From Ilumatobacter sp. (GTDB taxonomy: Bacteria; Actinomycetota; Acidimicrobiia; Acidimicrobiales; Ilumatobacteraceae), in contig JABJAB010000040.1 of assembly GCA_018666235.1 (NCBI GenBank), positions 1-64,000 on the forward strand: a DNA stretch of 64,000 nucleotides. The letters run 5' to 3'. Every line of letters starts with the position of its first letter. The stretch's first letter is position 1. The translations under genes and the position numbers were made by a program. Below are positions 1-11,899 of this stretch, piece after piece. The notes under the pieces are model-generated. The model saw only the letters and a program-made list of their open reading frames with translations. It did not search any database and had not been told where the DNA came from.

Positions 1-2
1 AC

Positions 3-1145
3 GCGCCGCTGGTCCCCGAGCGCGCACGACGCAGCGACCAACGCATCGTCGAGTTCGACATTGACGTTATTGAGGGCGAGTGTGTCGTCGACCCCGCCAA
101 CAACGTGTCCACCCTGATGTGGGGCTTTCGCATCGGCGGCGGCGGCGCCGCAGGTACGACTGTGGCCCCCGGCGAGTCCGCAACGATCAACGCCCGTCTG
201 TTGTACCCCGGGGCGTTCATGTATCACTGCGCATTCGGTGACGTGCCCGAACACATCACACACGGGATGTACGGCATGTTCATCGTCGACCCTGAAACAC
301 CGCTTCCTGACGTCGATCACGAGTGGGCGATCATGCAGTCGGAGTGGTACCTGGGCGAACCGAACGAGGACGGCGTGGCCGAGTTCGATCGCGATCGCCT
401 CGAACTTGAGCACCCGACCTACGTGACGTTCAACGGACGCACCGACGCACTGGTCGACGACAACTCACTTCAGATGCAGGTCGGCGAGCGCTCGCGGTTC
501 TACATGGTGAACGAAGGTTTGAATCTCGATGCCAACTTCCACCCGATCGGGTCCCACTGGGACGTGGTCTACCCCGAGGCAGCGACGCACCCGGTCAACC
601 GCGTGATCCGGGGCTCGCAATCAACGCTGGTCGTCGCCGGCGGCGGAACGGTGACCGAACTTGTCGGGCATGTCCCGAGCACGATCATTCTCGTCGACCA
701 CGCACTCGTGCGGACCTTCTACAAGGGGTGCATCGGCCTGGTTGTTGTCACCGGCGACGACAACGCGATTCTGACAGTCGGCGACGATGGTCTCTCCGCT
801 GCCGCCGACAACGAGCCTGCGGCACCGGCCGGAGCCGGAGACCCGAACACGGTCCTCATTCCGGCTGGCGCCTACGACCCGGCAAACGCAGACACCGCGT
901 ACTCGCCGCAGGCAATGTCCGTTGCGGTCGGCACCACGGTGACGTGGATCAACGAAGACTCGGTGTTCCACACGATCACATCCGGGGGCAGCAACGGTAC
1001 GACCGTCACGCCGAACGGAGAATTCGACTCCGGTGAGGTTCAGACCGGTGAGACCTACGCGCACACCTTCGACACACCCGGCACATTTGACTACTACTGC
1101 ACCCCGCACCCCTGGATGATCGGACAGATCGAAGTGACAGGGTGA
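3..1145 (+). CDS. NirK-like multicopper oxidase with C-terminal cupredoxin domain (5' end cut by window edge)
   Basis: The reading frame is open to the left edge, so the N-terminus is missing. The visible part resembles two-domain copper nitrite reductases. A YHC motif followed by PEHITHGM gives the Cys, His and Met type-1 copper ligands plus the His next to the Cys expected at the type-2 site. IGSHWD and VDHALV later match the two C-terminal active-site histidines of NirK. After about residue 280 a second, plastocyanin-like domain follows with VFHTITS and YYCTPHPWM, a complete His-Cys-His-Met blue-copper set. The protein is probably exported and may reduce nitrite or oxidise a metal or small molecule; the fused cupredoxin could act as an internal electron donor. 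The two N-terminal copper histidines cannot be checked. Its stop codon abuts that of convergent priA. Confidence 0.72.
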   Translation, partial: APLVPERARRSDQRIVEFDIDVIEGECVVDPANNVSTLMWGFRIGGGGAAGTTVAPGESATINARLLYPGAFMYHCAFGDVPEHITHGMYGMFIVDPETPLPDVDHEWAIMQSEWYLGEPNEDGVAEFDRDRLELEHPTYVTFNGRTDALVDDNSLQMQVGERSRFYMVNEGLNLDANFHPIGSHWDVVYPEAATHPVNRVIRGSQSTLVVAGGGTVTELVGHVPSTIILVDHALVRTFYKGCIGLVVVTGDDNAILTVGDDGLSAAADNEPAAPAGAGDPNTVLIPAGAYDPANADTAYSPQAMSVAVGTTVTWINEDSVFHTITSGGSNGTTVTPNGEFDSGEVQTGETYAHTFDTPGTFDYYCTPHPWMIGQIEVTG

Positions 1146-2876
1146 TCAGAGGCGGGGCGGGTCGACCTCCACGCGCAGACGGCTGCCCTTGGGGCGTTCG
1201 GCGACATTGAGTTCGGTGCCGAGGGTGGTCCAGTCGTCGGCTCGAAGTACGAAGCCTGTTGCCTCGTCTCCACCGACCTGTACCCCCTGGCCAAGTTGGC
1301 CGACGAGCTCAGCAGCCCCGGTCCCGACAACTCGGGCGAGCGCGCCGAACGGAGGCAGACCAAGCATGACCCGTCGTTCGCGCTCGCTGCGAACGACGAT
1401 GTCGGGATTGCCTTCGGCCGCGGCCCGAATCACCTCGTGGTCAGGAGAAAAGGTCTGGACCAATACCTCGGGGGCCAGGCGACCCGCCCGAATCAGCAAC
1501 GACATCGCCTGTTCTGCAGCACGGAACCGAGGGGCGAGCATCTCGGAGTCGAATTCGAGGAAGGCCACAACATCAGCGTTGGCCACGCGGTACAACACCG
1601 CCTCGGTCCCGACGTAGACACCGGCCGAGGCCACCGCCTCGGTGTCGGTACCGCTGACTTCAACGACCGGTCGAGCCGCAGCCCCCTCGAGTTCCTCGCG
1701 CAAGCGGCTGATTCCAGGCCGGAGGTTCGCAAAGTTGGTGGCGCCGCATTCCTGGCACACCGCGGGCCGCGTCGCTCCGCAACGAGCGCAGTCCAACCGG
1801 AGGTCACTCGATTGACCGACGGCTGCATCACATCGCTCGCAGCGGATCAATGACTGACATGCTCGACAGGCCATGAGCCTGGCTCGACCCGTGATATTGC
1901 TCACGCAGACGACAGTGAGGTCGGGGTTGCGGATTCGATCGATCAACGCCGAAGTCACCAGTGACTTCTTCCACGGCTCCTCGTCGGTCCGGTCCACGAC
2001 CGTGATCGTCGGCCACGCCAAACGCTCGCGCGTGAACGGTGGGTGCACCACTCCGCCGTCGCCGGCGGCCGTCTCGATCGCCGTCAGTGTCGGAGCCGGC
2101 GAGACCACGAGATGGGGAACACCCAGGCGTCGGCATCGTTCAACAATGACGTCACGTGCGTGCCAGGTGGGCGAGCGTTCCTCTTGGAGTGCCTCGTCGT
2201 GTTCATCGAGGACGACCGCAGCCGCCATGTCCGGGCAGGGCGCCCACGCCGCCGATCGCGGCCCAATCACCAGATCGACGCCGCCCACCGCCGACGCCCA
2301 GTCATCTGGCATGAGCGCAACGGACACCCCCTCGCGACGAAGTCGCAATGCAAACGAGTGGGCATCGACAATTGTCGGCGTCACTGCCAGGGTGGGACCA
2401 CATGCAATTGCTGAGCGCAGCGCCGGCAACACGTCGCTCCGCGGCGGCAGCCGCAGCACCCCGCCCCCCGACTGGAGTATCTCAGCAGCGGCAGGCGATG
2501 TCGCCCCTAGCTCCGACGTCGACCGACGTTGAGAAGGCAACGAGGTGATCGCCCGCTGTGGTGACGCGGCAACGATGAAGGGCCGCGGGCGCCGAGCTGC
2601 CCACCGGACGGCGGCCCAGTCGGCGAGGTCAATCAACGACGCGTCAGGGCCGTGGCCGGTCACCTTGGCAATCGGCTTCAAGGCATCGGCGCCAACGGCG
2701 GCCTCACCGTCATCGAGCATCTTTGTGACCCAACCACCGATGCGGCGCCCATGGAGTTCGACGCGCACGATGGTGCCGACTTGGACCCTGGGCGCAAGTT
2801 CCTCGGGAATGAGGTAGTCAAAGCTCTTGTCGAGCCCGGTGACGTTCGGGAGAACCCGAGCGACCCGAACAATCAT
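1146..2876 (-). CDS. priA: Probable replication restart protein PriA, helicase-defective type
   Basis: A 576-residue protein with the N-terminal PriA DNA-binding fold (KSFDYLIPEEL, RIGGWV) and four CxxC-type cysteine pairs at about residues 337-377, matching the two zinc sites of PriA. The helicase part is degenerate: the place of the Walker A loop (about 138-148) reads VLRLPPRSDVL with no GKT, and the Walker B position is VLDEHD (222-227). It is also about 150 residues shorter than E. coli PriA. Actinobacterial PriA proteins are known to lack these motifs, so it probably loads the primosome at stalled forks without unwinding DNA. The start is the ATG 10 bases after the metK stop, so it is probably co-transcribed with metK. 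Confidence 0.85.
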   Translation of the reverse strand: MIVRVARVLPNVTGLDKSFDYLIPEELAPRVQVGTIVRVELHGRRIGGWVTKMLDDGEAAVGADALKPIAKVTGHGPDASLIDLADWAAVRWAARRPRPFIVAASPQRAITSLPSQRRSTSELGATSPAAAEILQSGGGVLRLPPRSDVLPALRSAIACGPTLAVTPTIVDAHSFALRLRREGVSVALMPDDWASAVGGVDLVIGPRSAAWAPCPDMAAAVVLDEHDEALQEERSPTWHARDVIVERCRRLGVPHLVVSPAPTLTAIETAAGDGGVVHPPFTRERLAWPTITVVDRTDEEPWKKSLVTSALIDRIRNPDLTVVCVSNITGRARLMACRACQSLIRCERCDAAVGQSSDLRLDCARCGATRPAVCQECGATNFANLRPGISRLREELEGAAARPVVEVSGTDTEAVASAGVYVGTEAVLYRVANADVVAFLEFDSEMLAPRFRAAEQAMSLLIRAGRLAPEVLVQTFSPDHEVIRAAAEGNPDIVVRSERERRVMLGLPPFGALARVVGTGAAELVGQLGQGVQVGGDEATGFVLRADDWTTLGTELNVAERPKGSRLRVEVDPPRL

Positions 2877-2886
2877 GTGGTGCCGA

Positions 2887-4077
2887 TCAGGCCCCGACAG
2901 CAGCCTTGAACTCGCTGAGACGGCTGAGTTGCTCCCACGGAAACTGGTCGCGGCCGAAGTGGCCGTACGCCGCAGAGTCCTTGTAGATCGGGCGCTTCAG
3001 ATCGAGGTCGCGCACGATGGCTCCGGGGCGGAGATCGAATGTGGCTCGCACGGCTGCTTCGATCTTGGCCGGATCTTCTTTGGCGGTCCCAAAGGTCTCG
3101 ACGAGAATGCTCATCGGCTGGGCCATGCCGATGGCGTAGGCGAGCTGCACTTCGCAACGGTCAGCAGCACCGGAGGCCACGACGTGCTTAGCAACCCAGC
3201 GGCCGGCGTAGGCAGCTGATCGATCGACCTTGGATGGGTCCTTGCCGGAGAATGCGCCACCCCCGTGGCGACCCATGCCGCCGTAGGTGTCGACGATGAT
3301 CTTGCGGCCGGTGAGGCCACAGTCGCCCTGCGGGCCACCGATGACGAAGTTGCCGGTCGGGTTGATGTACACGTCGTACTCGTCATCGGCGAACTGCTCG
3401 GGGATCACTGGCCGAATGACCTGGTCAATTAAGTCCGGGCGGATCACCGTGTCGCGATCGACGCCTTCTTGATGCTGAGTCGAGATGAGCACAGCCTTGA
3501 GCGCGACTGGGACGCCGAGCTCGTTGTACTCGAAGGTGACCTGAGTCTTGCCGTCGGGGCGGAGATACGGAATCTGGCCGCTCTTGCGGACTTCAGCGAG
3601 GCGCTCGGCGAGACGATGGGCAGTGTTGATCGGGAGGGGCATGAGGACGTCGGTCTCATTGCATGCATATCCGAACATCATGCCCTGGTCACCCGCACCC
3701 TGGAGGCTGAGGTGGTCTTCGCCGGCAGAACCGCCACGCACCTCTTCGGAGGTGTCAACGCCCTGAGCGATGTCCGAGCTTTGCTCGTCGAGGGTGACCA
3801 TGACGCCACAGGTATGCCCGTCGAAGCCTTTGTGGGCGTCGTCATAACCGATGGCGTTGATGGTCTCTCGGGCGATGCGCTGGATATCGACGTATGCGTT
3901 AGTGGTGATCTCGCCTGCGACGATGCAGAGTCCGGTCGTCACCATGGTCTCGCACGCGACCCGAGCGTCGGCATCCTCGGTGAGGATTGCGTCGAGGACA
4001 GAATCAGAGATCTGATCTGCCATCTTGTCGGGGTGACCCTCGGTCACGCTCTCGGAAGTGAAGGTGTAGTTGGCCAT
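2887..4077 (-). CDS. metK: S-adenosylmethionine synthetase
   Basis: A full-length 396-residue cytosolic enzyme that makes S-adenosylmethionine from methionine and ATP, supplying all methylation reactions and QueA. Family hallmarks are visible: the GHPDK ATP/metal motif at 14-18, the GAGDQGMMFGYA loop near residue 130 and the glycine-rich GGGAFSGKDPSKVDR loop near residue 250. Length matches the family. It starts with ATG and sits between coaBC (45 bases upstream) and priA (10 bases downstream), the same neighbours as in mycobacteria. No SAM riboswitch fits in the short upstream gap, so expression probably comes from the upstream operon promoter. Confidence 0.97.
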   Translation of the reverse strand: MANYTFTSESVTEGHPDKMADQISDSVLDAILTEDADARVACETMVTTGLCIVAGEITTNAYVDIQRIARETINAIGYDDAHKGFDGHTCGVMVTLDEQSSDIAQGVDTSEEVRGGSAGEDHLSLQGAGDQGMMFGYACNETDVLMPLPINTAHRLAERLAEVRKSGQIPYLRPDGKTQVTFEYNELGVPVALKAVLISTQHQEGVDRDTVIRPDLIDQVIRPVIPEQFADDEYDVYINPTGNFVIGGPQGDCGLTGRKIIVDTYGGMGRHGGGAFSGKDPSKVDRSAAYAGRWVAKHVVASGAADRCEVQLAYAIGMAQPMSILVETFGTAKEDPAKIEAAVRATFDLRPGAIVRDLDLKRPIYKDSAAYGHFGRDQFPWEQLSRLSEFKAAVGA

Positions 4078-4122
4078 GGTGGTCCGCTGTGTCCTGTCAG
4101 TGGTCGGAAAGATGGGTGATGA

Positions 4123-5328
4123 TCAACGGGCGTTTCGTATGTCGACGACCGCGTCGATGACCGCCCGAGCGACATCTCGCTTGGTAGCGAGGTCGATCTC
4201 GACAGGCTTCGCGCCGGGCCGCAGCAGCGTAACCGCATTTGTGTCGTGAGCGAAGCCAACACCAGGAGCGCTGACATCGTTGGCCACGATCAGATCGAGC
4301 CGCTTGCGTTCGAGCTTTCCTTGGGCATTATCGACGAGGTTCGCGGTTTCTGCGGCAAACCCAACGAGGACGTGATCGTCACGCTTGTTGGCGCCGAGCC
4401 CGGCGAGGATGTCTGGTGTTGGTTGGAGCACAATTTCAGGGACGCCGTCGCGCTTCTTGATCTTGCCGGATGCAGCATGCGCTGGCCGGAAGTCTGCGAC
4501 CGCGGCCGCCATGACGATCACGTCGTGATCGATGGCAGCTCGTTCCATCGCCTCCTGCATCTCGGCGGCAGTCTCGACGGCGATGACCTGCACACCCGCG
4601 GGAGTCGGCAGCCCAACAGTCGACACGAGCGTGACCTGAGCACCGCGTGCTGCGGCTTCGGCCGCAACGGCATAGCCCTGCTTGCCGGAACTCCGGTTGG
4701 CGATCACGCGGACCGCATCAATCGGCTCACGTGTGCCGCCGGCCGAAACGACCACCCTGACTCCGGTGAGATCGGCAGGGCCGAGTATCCGTTCGGCTGC
4801 ACCGAGGATTGTTGCGGGATCGGCCAGCCGACCTGCACCCATGTCGCCACCGGCCAGCCGACCTGACTCGGGTTCGACGATATGCACACCACGTTTCCGA
4901 AGTGTCGCAATGTTGTCGACGACACTCGGGTGCTCCCACATTTCGGTATGCATCGCCGGGCAGACGATGACCGGCGCCCGCGTCGCGATCAGCGTGTTCT
5001 GCAGCAGGTCGTGGCTGTACCCCATGCGGTAGGCCGCAATCGACTTCGCCGTGGCCGGTGCAACGATGATCAGATCGGCACCCTGTCCCACCTTGGTGTG
5101 CGGGATGGGGGTCGTGGGGTTATTCCAGAGTTCGGTCTGGACTGGCTCAGACGCCAGCGCGCCCAGCGTCGTCGCGCCAACGAAGTGCTGCGCTGCGTCC
5201 GTCATGATCGGCACCACGTGCGCACCTGCGTCGACGAGGCGGCGCGAGAGTTCAATGGCCTTGTAGGCAGCGATGCCGCCGGTGACGCCCAGCACGATGC
5301 GCTTGCCAGTGAGAGGCGAAGCGCTCAT
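4123..5328 (-). CDS. coaBC: Bifunctional phosphopantothenoylcysteine decarboxylase / phosphopantothenate-cysteine ligase
   Basis: A 401-residue fusion catalysing two steps of coenzyme A synthesis. The N-terminal CoaC flavoprotein half has GVTGGIAAYK, the active-site His of HTKVG and PAMHTEMW. The C-terminal CoaB half has SAGGTREPIDAVRVIANRSSGKQG, MAAAVADFRP and the lysine motif KIKK. The open frame continues 44 codons upstream into rpoZ, but homology begins at the ATG at 5326-5328 (MSASPLTGKRIVLGVTGG), which is taken as the start and lies 19 bases after the rpoZ stop. The CoaC motif around residue 100 reads YSHDLL where many homologues have ADDLL. The rpoZ-coaBC-metK order is typical of actinobacteria. 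Confidence 0.95.
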   Translation of the reverse strand: MSASPLTGKRIVLGVTGGIAAYKAIELSRRLVDAGAHVVPIMTDAAQHFVGATTLGALASEPVQTELWNNPTTPIPHTKVGQGADLIIVAPATAKSIAAYRMGYSHDLLQNTLIATRAPVIVCPAMHTEMWEHPSVVDNIATLRKRGVHIVEPESGRLAGGDMGAGRLADPATILGAAERILGPADLTGVRVVVSAGGTREPIDAVRVIANRSSGKQGYAVAAEAAARGAQVTLVSTVGLPTPAGVQVIAVETAAEMQEAMERAAIDHDVIVMAAAVADFRPAHAASGKIKKRDGVPEIVLQPTPDILAGLGANKRDDHVLVGFAAETANLVDNAQGKLERKRLDLIVANDVSAPGVGFAHDTNAVTLLRPGAKPVEIDLATKRDVARAVIDAVVDIRNAR

Positions 5329-5347
5329 CGATGCGAGTGCTCGGTGA

Positions 5348-5671
5348 TCAGCTGTCGGCAGCGTCTGCTGCGGCCTGGGCTTCAGCTTCGGGATCTTCTT
5401 CGATCTCGACTTCTTCGACCGGCTCAGGTGCCTCGGTCCAGACAATCTTGTCGGCAGCAATCTCTTCGAATGCCATCGACAGCGGCTTGTGCGCCGTGGA
5501 AGAGACCTGCGGCGGAATCATGTGGCCAAGGCCTTCACCGAGCTGGTTGAAGTAGGAGTTGATGTTGCGGGCCCGCCGTGCAGCCAGCGTGACCAGCGTG
5601 AACTTCGAATCCACCTTGTCGAGGAGTCCCTCGATAGGAGGATCAATCATCGTGTCGTGATCAAGCGCCAT
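5348..5671 (-). CDS. rpoZ: DNA-directed RNA polymerase omega subunit
   Basis: A 107-residue omega subunit that helps assemble and stabilise RNA polymerase. It starts MALDHDTMIDPPIEGLL and contains the core KFTLVTLAARRARNINSYF, the conserved helix that clamps the beta-prime subunit. The last 30 residues are strongly acidic and alanine-rich (EEVEIEEDPEAEAQ), a tail longer than in E. coli omega but common in actinobacteria. It lies between gmk and coaBC, the classic gmk-rpoZ-coaBC order. A second ATG seven codons in (MIDPPIEG) is an alternative start. Confidence 0.93.
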   Translation of the reverse strand: MALDHDTMIDPPIEGLLDKVDSKFTLVTLAARRARNINSYFNQLGEGLGHMIPPQVSSTAHKPLSMAFEEIAADKIVWTEAPEPVEEVEIEEDPEAEAQAAADAADS

Positions 5672-5698
5672 AAGGCCAGCAATACTACCGGGTTCAGG

Positions 5699-6241
5699 TC
5701 AGCGTGCAGCGTCGATGATTGCGAGCATCTCGGTGATCGTGTCTTCGAGATCGTCGTTGACCACAACGTGATTGGCGAGATCTCGGCCGATCGGTTCTTC
5801 CTCCTCGGCCTTCTTCAGGCGAGCCAGCACCTTGTGATCGACGTCGCCACGTCCGCGCAGGCGGCGTTCTTGCTCTTCGCGGCTCGGCGGCAGAACAAAG
5901 ATGAGCATCACATCTGGTCGGAGACGCTTGACCTGTTGAGCACCGTCAACTTCGATTTCGAGCACGATGTCGCGGCCAGCAGCCAGCCCCGAGCCTTCGT
6001 CCGGAACCGGCGTGCCGTAGTAGTTGCCGAGGAAATTCGTCCACTCCAAGAAGCCACCGTCCTCGATGCGTGCCTCGAACTCCTCCGCCGACACGAACAC
6101 GTAGGCGTCATCGGCCTCACCAGGCCGCTGCTCACGAGTGGTCCATGACCTGCTCAACCACAATCGGGCGTCGCGCTTGACCGCCGCATCGACGATCGTG
6201 CCCTTACCGACCCCGCCAGGGCCGGACACTACGATGATCAA
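5699..6241 (-). CDS. gmk: Guanylate kinase
   Basis: A 180-residue P-loop kinase converting GMP and ATP to GDP and ADP. The Walker A loop GPGGVGKGT sits at residues 7-15, followed by the GMP-binding SWTTREQRPGE and the FLEWTNFLGNYYGT segment typical of guanylate kinases. LEIEVDGAQQVK matches the core domain. The N-terminus is compact, so the P-loop lies almost at the start. It is six bases downstream of mihF and 27 bases upstream of rpoZ, as in mycobacteria and streptomycetes. Confidence 0.96.
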   Translation of the reverse strand: MIIVVSGPGGVGKGTIVDAAVKRDARLWLSRSWTTREQRPGEADDAYVFVSAEEFEARIEDGGFLEWTNFLGNYYGTPVPDEGSGLAAGRDIVLEIEVDGAQQVKRLRPDVMLIFVLPPSREEQERRLRGRGDVDHKVLARLKKAEEEEPIGRDLANHVVVNDDLEDTITEMLAIIDAAR

Positions 6242-6247
6242 CTCGTG

Positions 6248-6556
6248 TCAGCCGAGTTCTTCGAGCAAGGCCTTGCGCTGCTGAGCACCGAGGCCCTGCA
6301 CACGACGGTTGTCGGCGATGCCAACTTCTTCCATCAGCCGACGCGCCTTGACCTTGCCGACGCCCGGCAGTGATTCGAGCATCGAGACAACCTTCAACTT
6401 GCCAACGTTGTTGTCGTCGGAGTCGAGTGCCTCTTGTAGTGACATCGAACCCATCTTCAGGCGGGCCTTGATCTCTGCCCGAGCGGCGCGAGCCTCCGCC
6501 GCTTTGACAAGAGCGGCAGCCCGCTGCTCTGGAGTCAATTGTGGAGGTGTAGCCAT
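6248..6556 (-). CDS. mihF: Actinobacterial integration host factor (mIHF)
   Basis: A 102-residue nucleoid-associated DNA-binding protein. It matches mycobacterial/streptomycete mIHF: an N-terminal PQLTPEQRAAAL helix, then a helix-two-turn-helix DNA-binding segment SLPGVGKVKARRLMEEVGI and the C-terminal GLGAQQRKALLEEL. It is unrelated to E. coli IHF. The open frame extends 20 codons into pyrD, but the ATG at 6554-6556 (MATPPQLTPEQ) fits the family start and leaves a 5-base gap to pyrD. This family is restricted to actinobacteria, so it is one of the best lineage markers in the window. Confidence 0.94.
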   Translation of the reverse strand: MATPPQLTPEQRAAALVKAAEARAARAEIKARLKMGSMSLQEALDSDDNNVGKLKVVSMLESLPGVGKVKARRLMEEVGIADNRRVQGLGAQQRKALLEELG

Positions 6557-6561
6557 AAAAG

Positions 6562-7467
6562 TCAGACTAACGCGCGGAGATCGGCAACGCGGGCGATTCC
6601 CCGCTCCTCGGCCCATTCGACGAGCTCACGCTGGACGTTTGCAGCAGCCCGAGGGTCTGCAAACGACGCTGTTCCGACCTGCACAGCCGATGCCCCCGCC
6701 AAAAACATCTCGATGGCGTCCCAGCCCGACGCCACTCCCCCGACGCCGATGATCGGAAGGTCGGGCAACGCCGCATGCACATCGTGCACCGCCCGAACCG
6801 CAACGGGATGAATGGCCCGACCGGAATACCCACCGCCTCCTGCGCCCAGCGTCTTGTTGAGCGAGTCCGGATCGTACGCCAGGCCGAGCAGTGTGTTCAC
6901 ACAGGTCACCGCCTCGGCTCCTGCGTCGTGGACTGCTGCTGCGACCTCGATGATCCGATCGGTGTTGGCGCTCAGCTTGGCCCACCGCGGACGATTGCAT
7001 CCGGCGGTCGCCGCCATCACGGCAGCGGACAGCTCGATGTCGTGGGCGAAGATCGCACCTCGTCCTTCGAGGTTCGGGCACGACAGGTTCACTTCGACCG
7101 CAACGACCTCGGGCGGCGCGTCCGCCAACATCTCGGCAGCGAGTTGGTAGTCCTCAAGCGAACGGCCCCAGATACTGCACACCACCGTGGCGCCCGTGTC
7201 GACCAGCGGCGGCAGCACGTTGACCAACCAGTGCTCCACGCCAGGCCCCTGGAGCCCAACGGCATTCATCATGCCTTGCGTGGTGGGATGGACCCTTGGT
7301 GCAGGATTGCCGGCCCATTCGAACGGAGCCAACGACTTCGTCACGATGGCTCCGATGCTGGACAGGTCAACAAACGGCGCCATCTCGACGCCATAACCGG
7401 CGGTGCCCGACGCCATCATCACCGGAGCGTCGAGCATGACCGACCCAATCGTGACTGTCGTGTCCAT
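6562..7467 (-). CDS. pyrD: Dihydroorotate dehydrogenase, class 1B catalytic subunit
   Basis: A 301-residue FMN enzyme oxidising dihydroorotate to orotate in pyrimidine synthesis. The pattern is class 1B: ASGTAGYG near residue 20, MMNAVGLQGPG near 67, the catalytic cysteine C130 in NLSCPN, NTLLGL, the FMN segment GGGYSGRAI and GTASF near the end. An upstream TTG would add two residues, but the ATG at 7465-7467 sits two bases after the carB stop and is preferred. Class 1B enzymes normally pair with PyrK, the FAD/iron-sulphur subunit; no pyrK is next to it or anywhere in the window. The gene is the last of the pyr operon. Confidence 0.93.
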   Translation of the reverse strand: MDTTVTIGSVMLDAPVMMASGTAGYGVEMAPFVDLSSIGAIVTKSLAPFEWAGNPAPRVHPTTQGMMNAVGLQGPGVEHWLVNVLPPLVDTGATVVCSIWGRSLEDYQLAAEMLADAPPEVVAVEVNLSCPNLEGRGAIFAHDIELSAAVMAATAGCNRPRWAKLSANTDRIIEVAAAVHDAGAEAVTCVNTLLGLAYDPDSLNKTLGAGGGGYSGRAIHPVAVRAVHDVHAALPDLPIIGVGGVASGWDAIEMFLAGASAVQVGTASFADPRAAANVQRELVEWAEERGIARVADLRALV

Positions 7468-7469
7468 GT

Positions 7470-10762
<3,293 letters not shown>

Positions 10763-10763
<1 letters not shown>

Positions 10764-11899
10764 CAGATACTCATCTTCTTGGCGGTTGCCTTCTCGATCA
10801 TGGTGGCGAACTGCCCGAACAGGTAGTTCGAATCGTGGGGGCCGGGGTTGGCCTCGGGGTGGTGCTGGACGCTGAACGCCTGCTCGCCGTTGACCTTCAG
10901 TCCTTCGCACACGCCGTCGTTGAGGTTGACGTGCGTCATCTCGGCACGACCGCTGAGCGAGTCCGGGTCGACGGCGAAGTTGTGGTTCTGGCTCGTGATT
11001 TCCACACGTTCGGTCAGCAGGTTCTTCACCGGGTGATTACCGCCGTGGTGACCGAATGGCAGCTTGACAGTGCTGGCCCCGATCGCGTTGCCAAGCAGTT
11101 GGTGCCCGAGACAGATGCCGAAGATCGGCACCTGCCCGATCAGACCCCGGATCGCCTCGATGGCGTACGGAGACATCGACGGGTCGCCAGGGCCATTACT
11201 GAGAAAGACGCCGTCTGGACTGTGAGCCAACACATCAGCCGCTGTGGTCGCTGCGGGAACGACGTGCACGCGACCGAGACGAGCAAGGCTGCGGCCGATG
11301 TTGGACTTCATGCCGAAGTCCATCGCCACGATGTTGGTTCGGCTGTTTGGGTCAGCCGCCGGAATCACGTATGGCACCTGGGTGCTCACCGTCCTGACGA
11401 GGTCGACACCGTCGGTGCCTGGCTCGGCTCTGGCGGCTGCGAGTAACTCGGATTCCGAGGCTGAACCAAACGCACCGGGCAGCGCGCCGCTGTCGCGGAC
11501 GATGCGCGTGAGGCGCCGGGTATCGATGCCGGCAATGCCGGGGACACCTTGTTGGAACAGCATCGAACCGAGGTCCGACTGCGCCCGAAAGTTGCTGTGG
11601 CGACGCGCCAGATCGCGCACCACGATGCCGCGGCAGAACGTACCGACCGATTCGAAGTCGGTGGCGTTAATGCCGTAGTTGCCGATGTGCGGGTACGTGA
11701 AGGTGATGATCTGGCCGGCGTAGCTCGGGTCGGTGATGACCTCCTGGTAGCCGCTCAGCACGGTGTTGAAGACGACCTCACCAGCTGCAATCGGCGCAGC
11801 CGCGCTGATCGCAGCGCCGATCAATTCGCCTTCGAACACTGAGCCGTCAGACAGCACCAGCGCGCCTTCTCGGATGCCTCTGGTCGTCATGGCGTTCAT
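10763..11899 (-). CDS. carA: Carbamoyl-phosphate synthase small chain (glutaminase)
   Basis: A 378-residue glutamine amidotransferase that feeds ammonia to CarB. The N-terminal CarA-specific domain contains GEVVFNTVLSGYQEVITDPSY; the C-terminal class I amidotransferase domain has the nucleophile C263 in GICLGHQLLG and the His347/Glu349 pair in HHPEANPG. The ATG at 11897-11899 has a good Shine-Dalgarno (AAGGA, 7 bases upstream) on the minus strand; the ATG three codons later has none. Its start codon overlaps the stop of a 31-codon ORF by four bases, and its stop overlaps carB by one base, so translation along the operon is probably coupled. Confidence 0.97.

Noticed and set aside
4078..4122. 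SAM riboswitch ahead of metK
   Set aside because: The gap to coaBC is only 45 bases, too short for any SAM riboswitch class with an expression platform.
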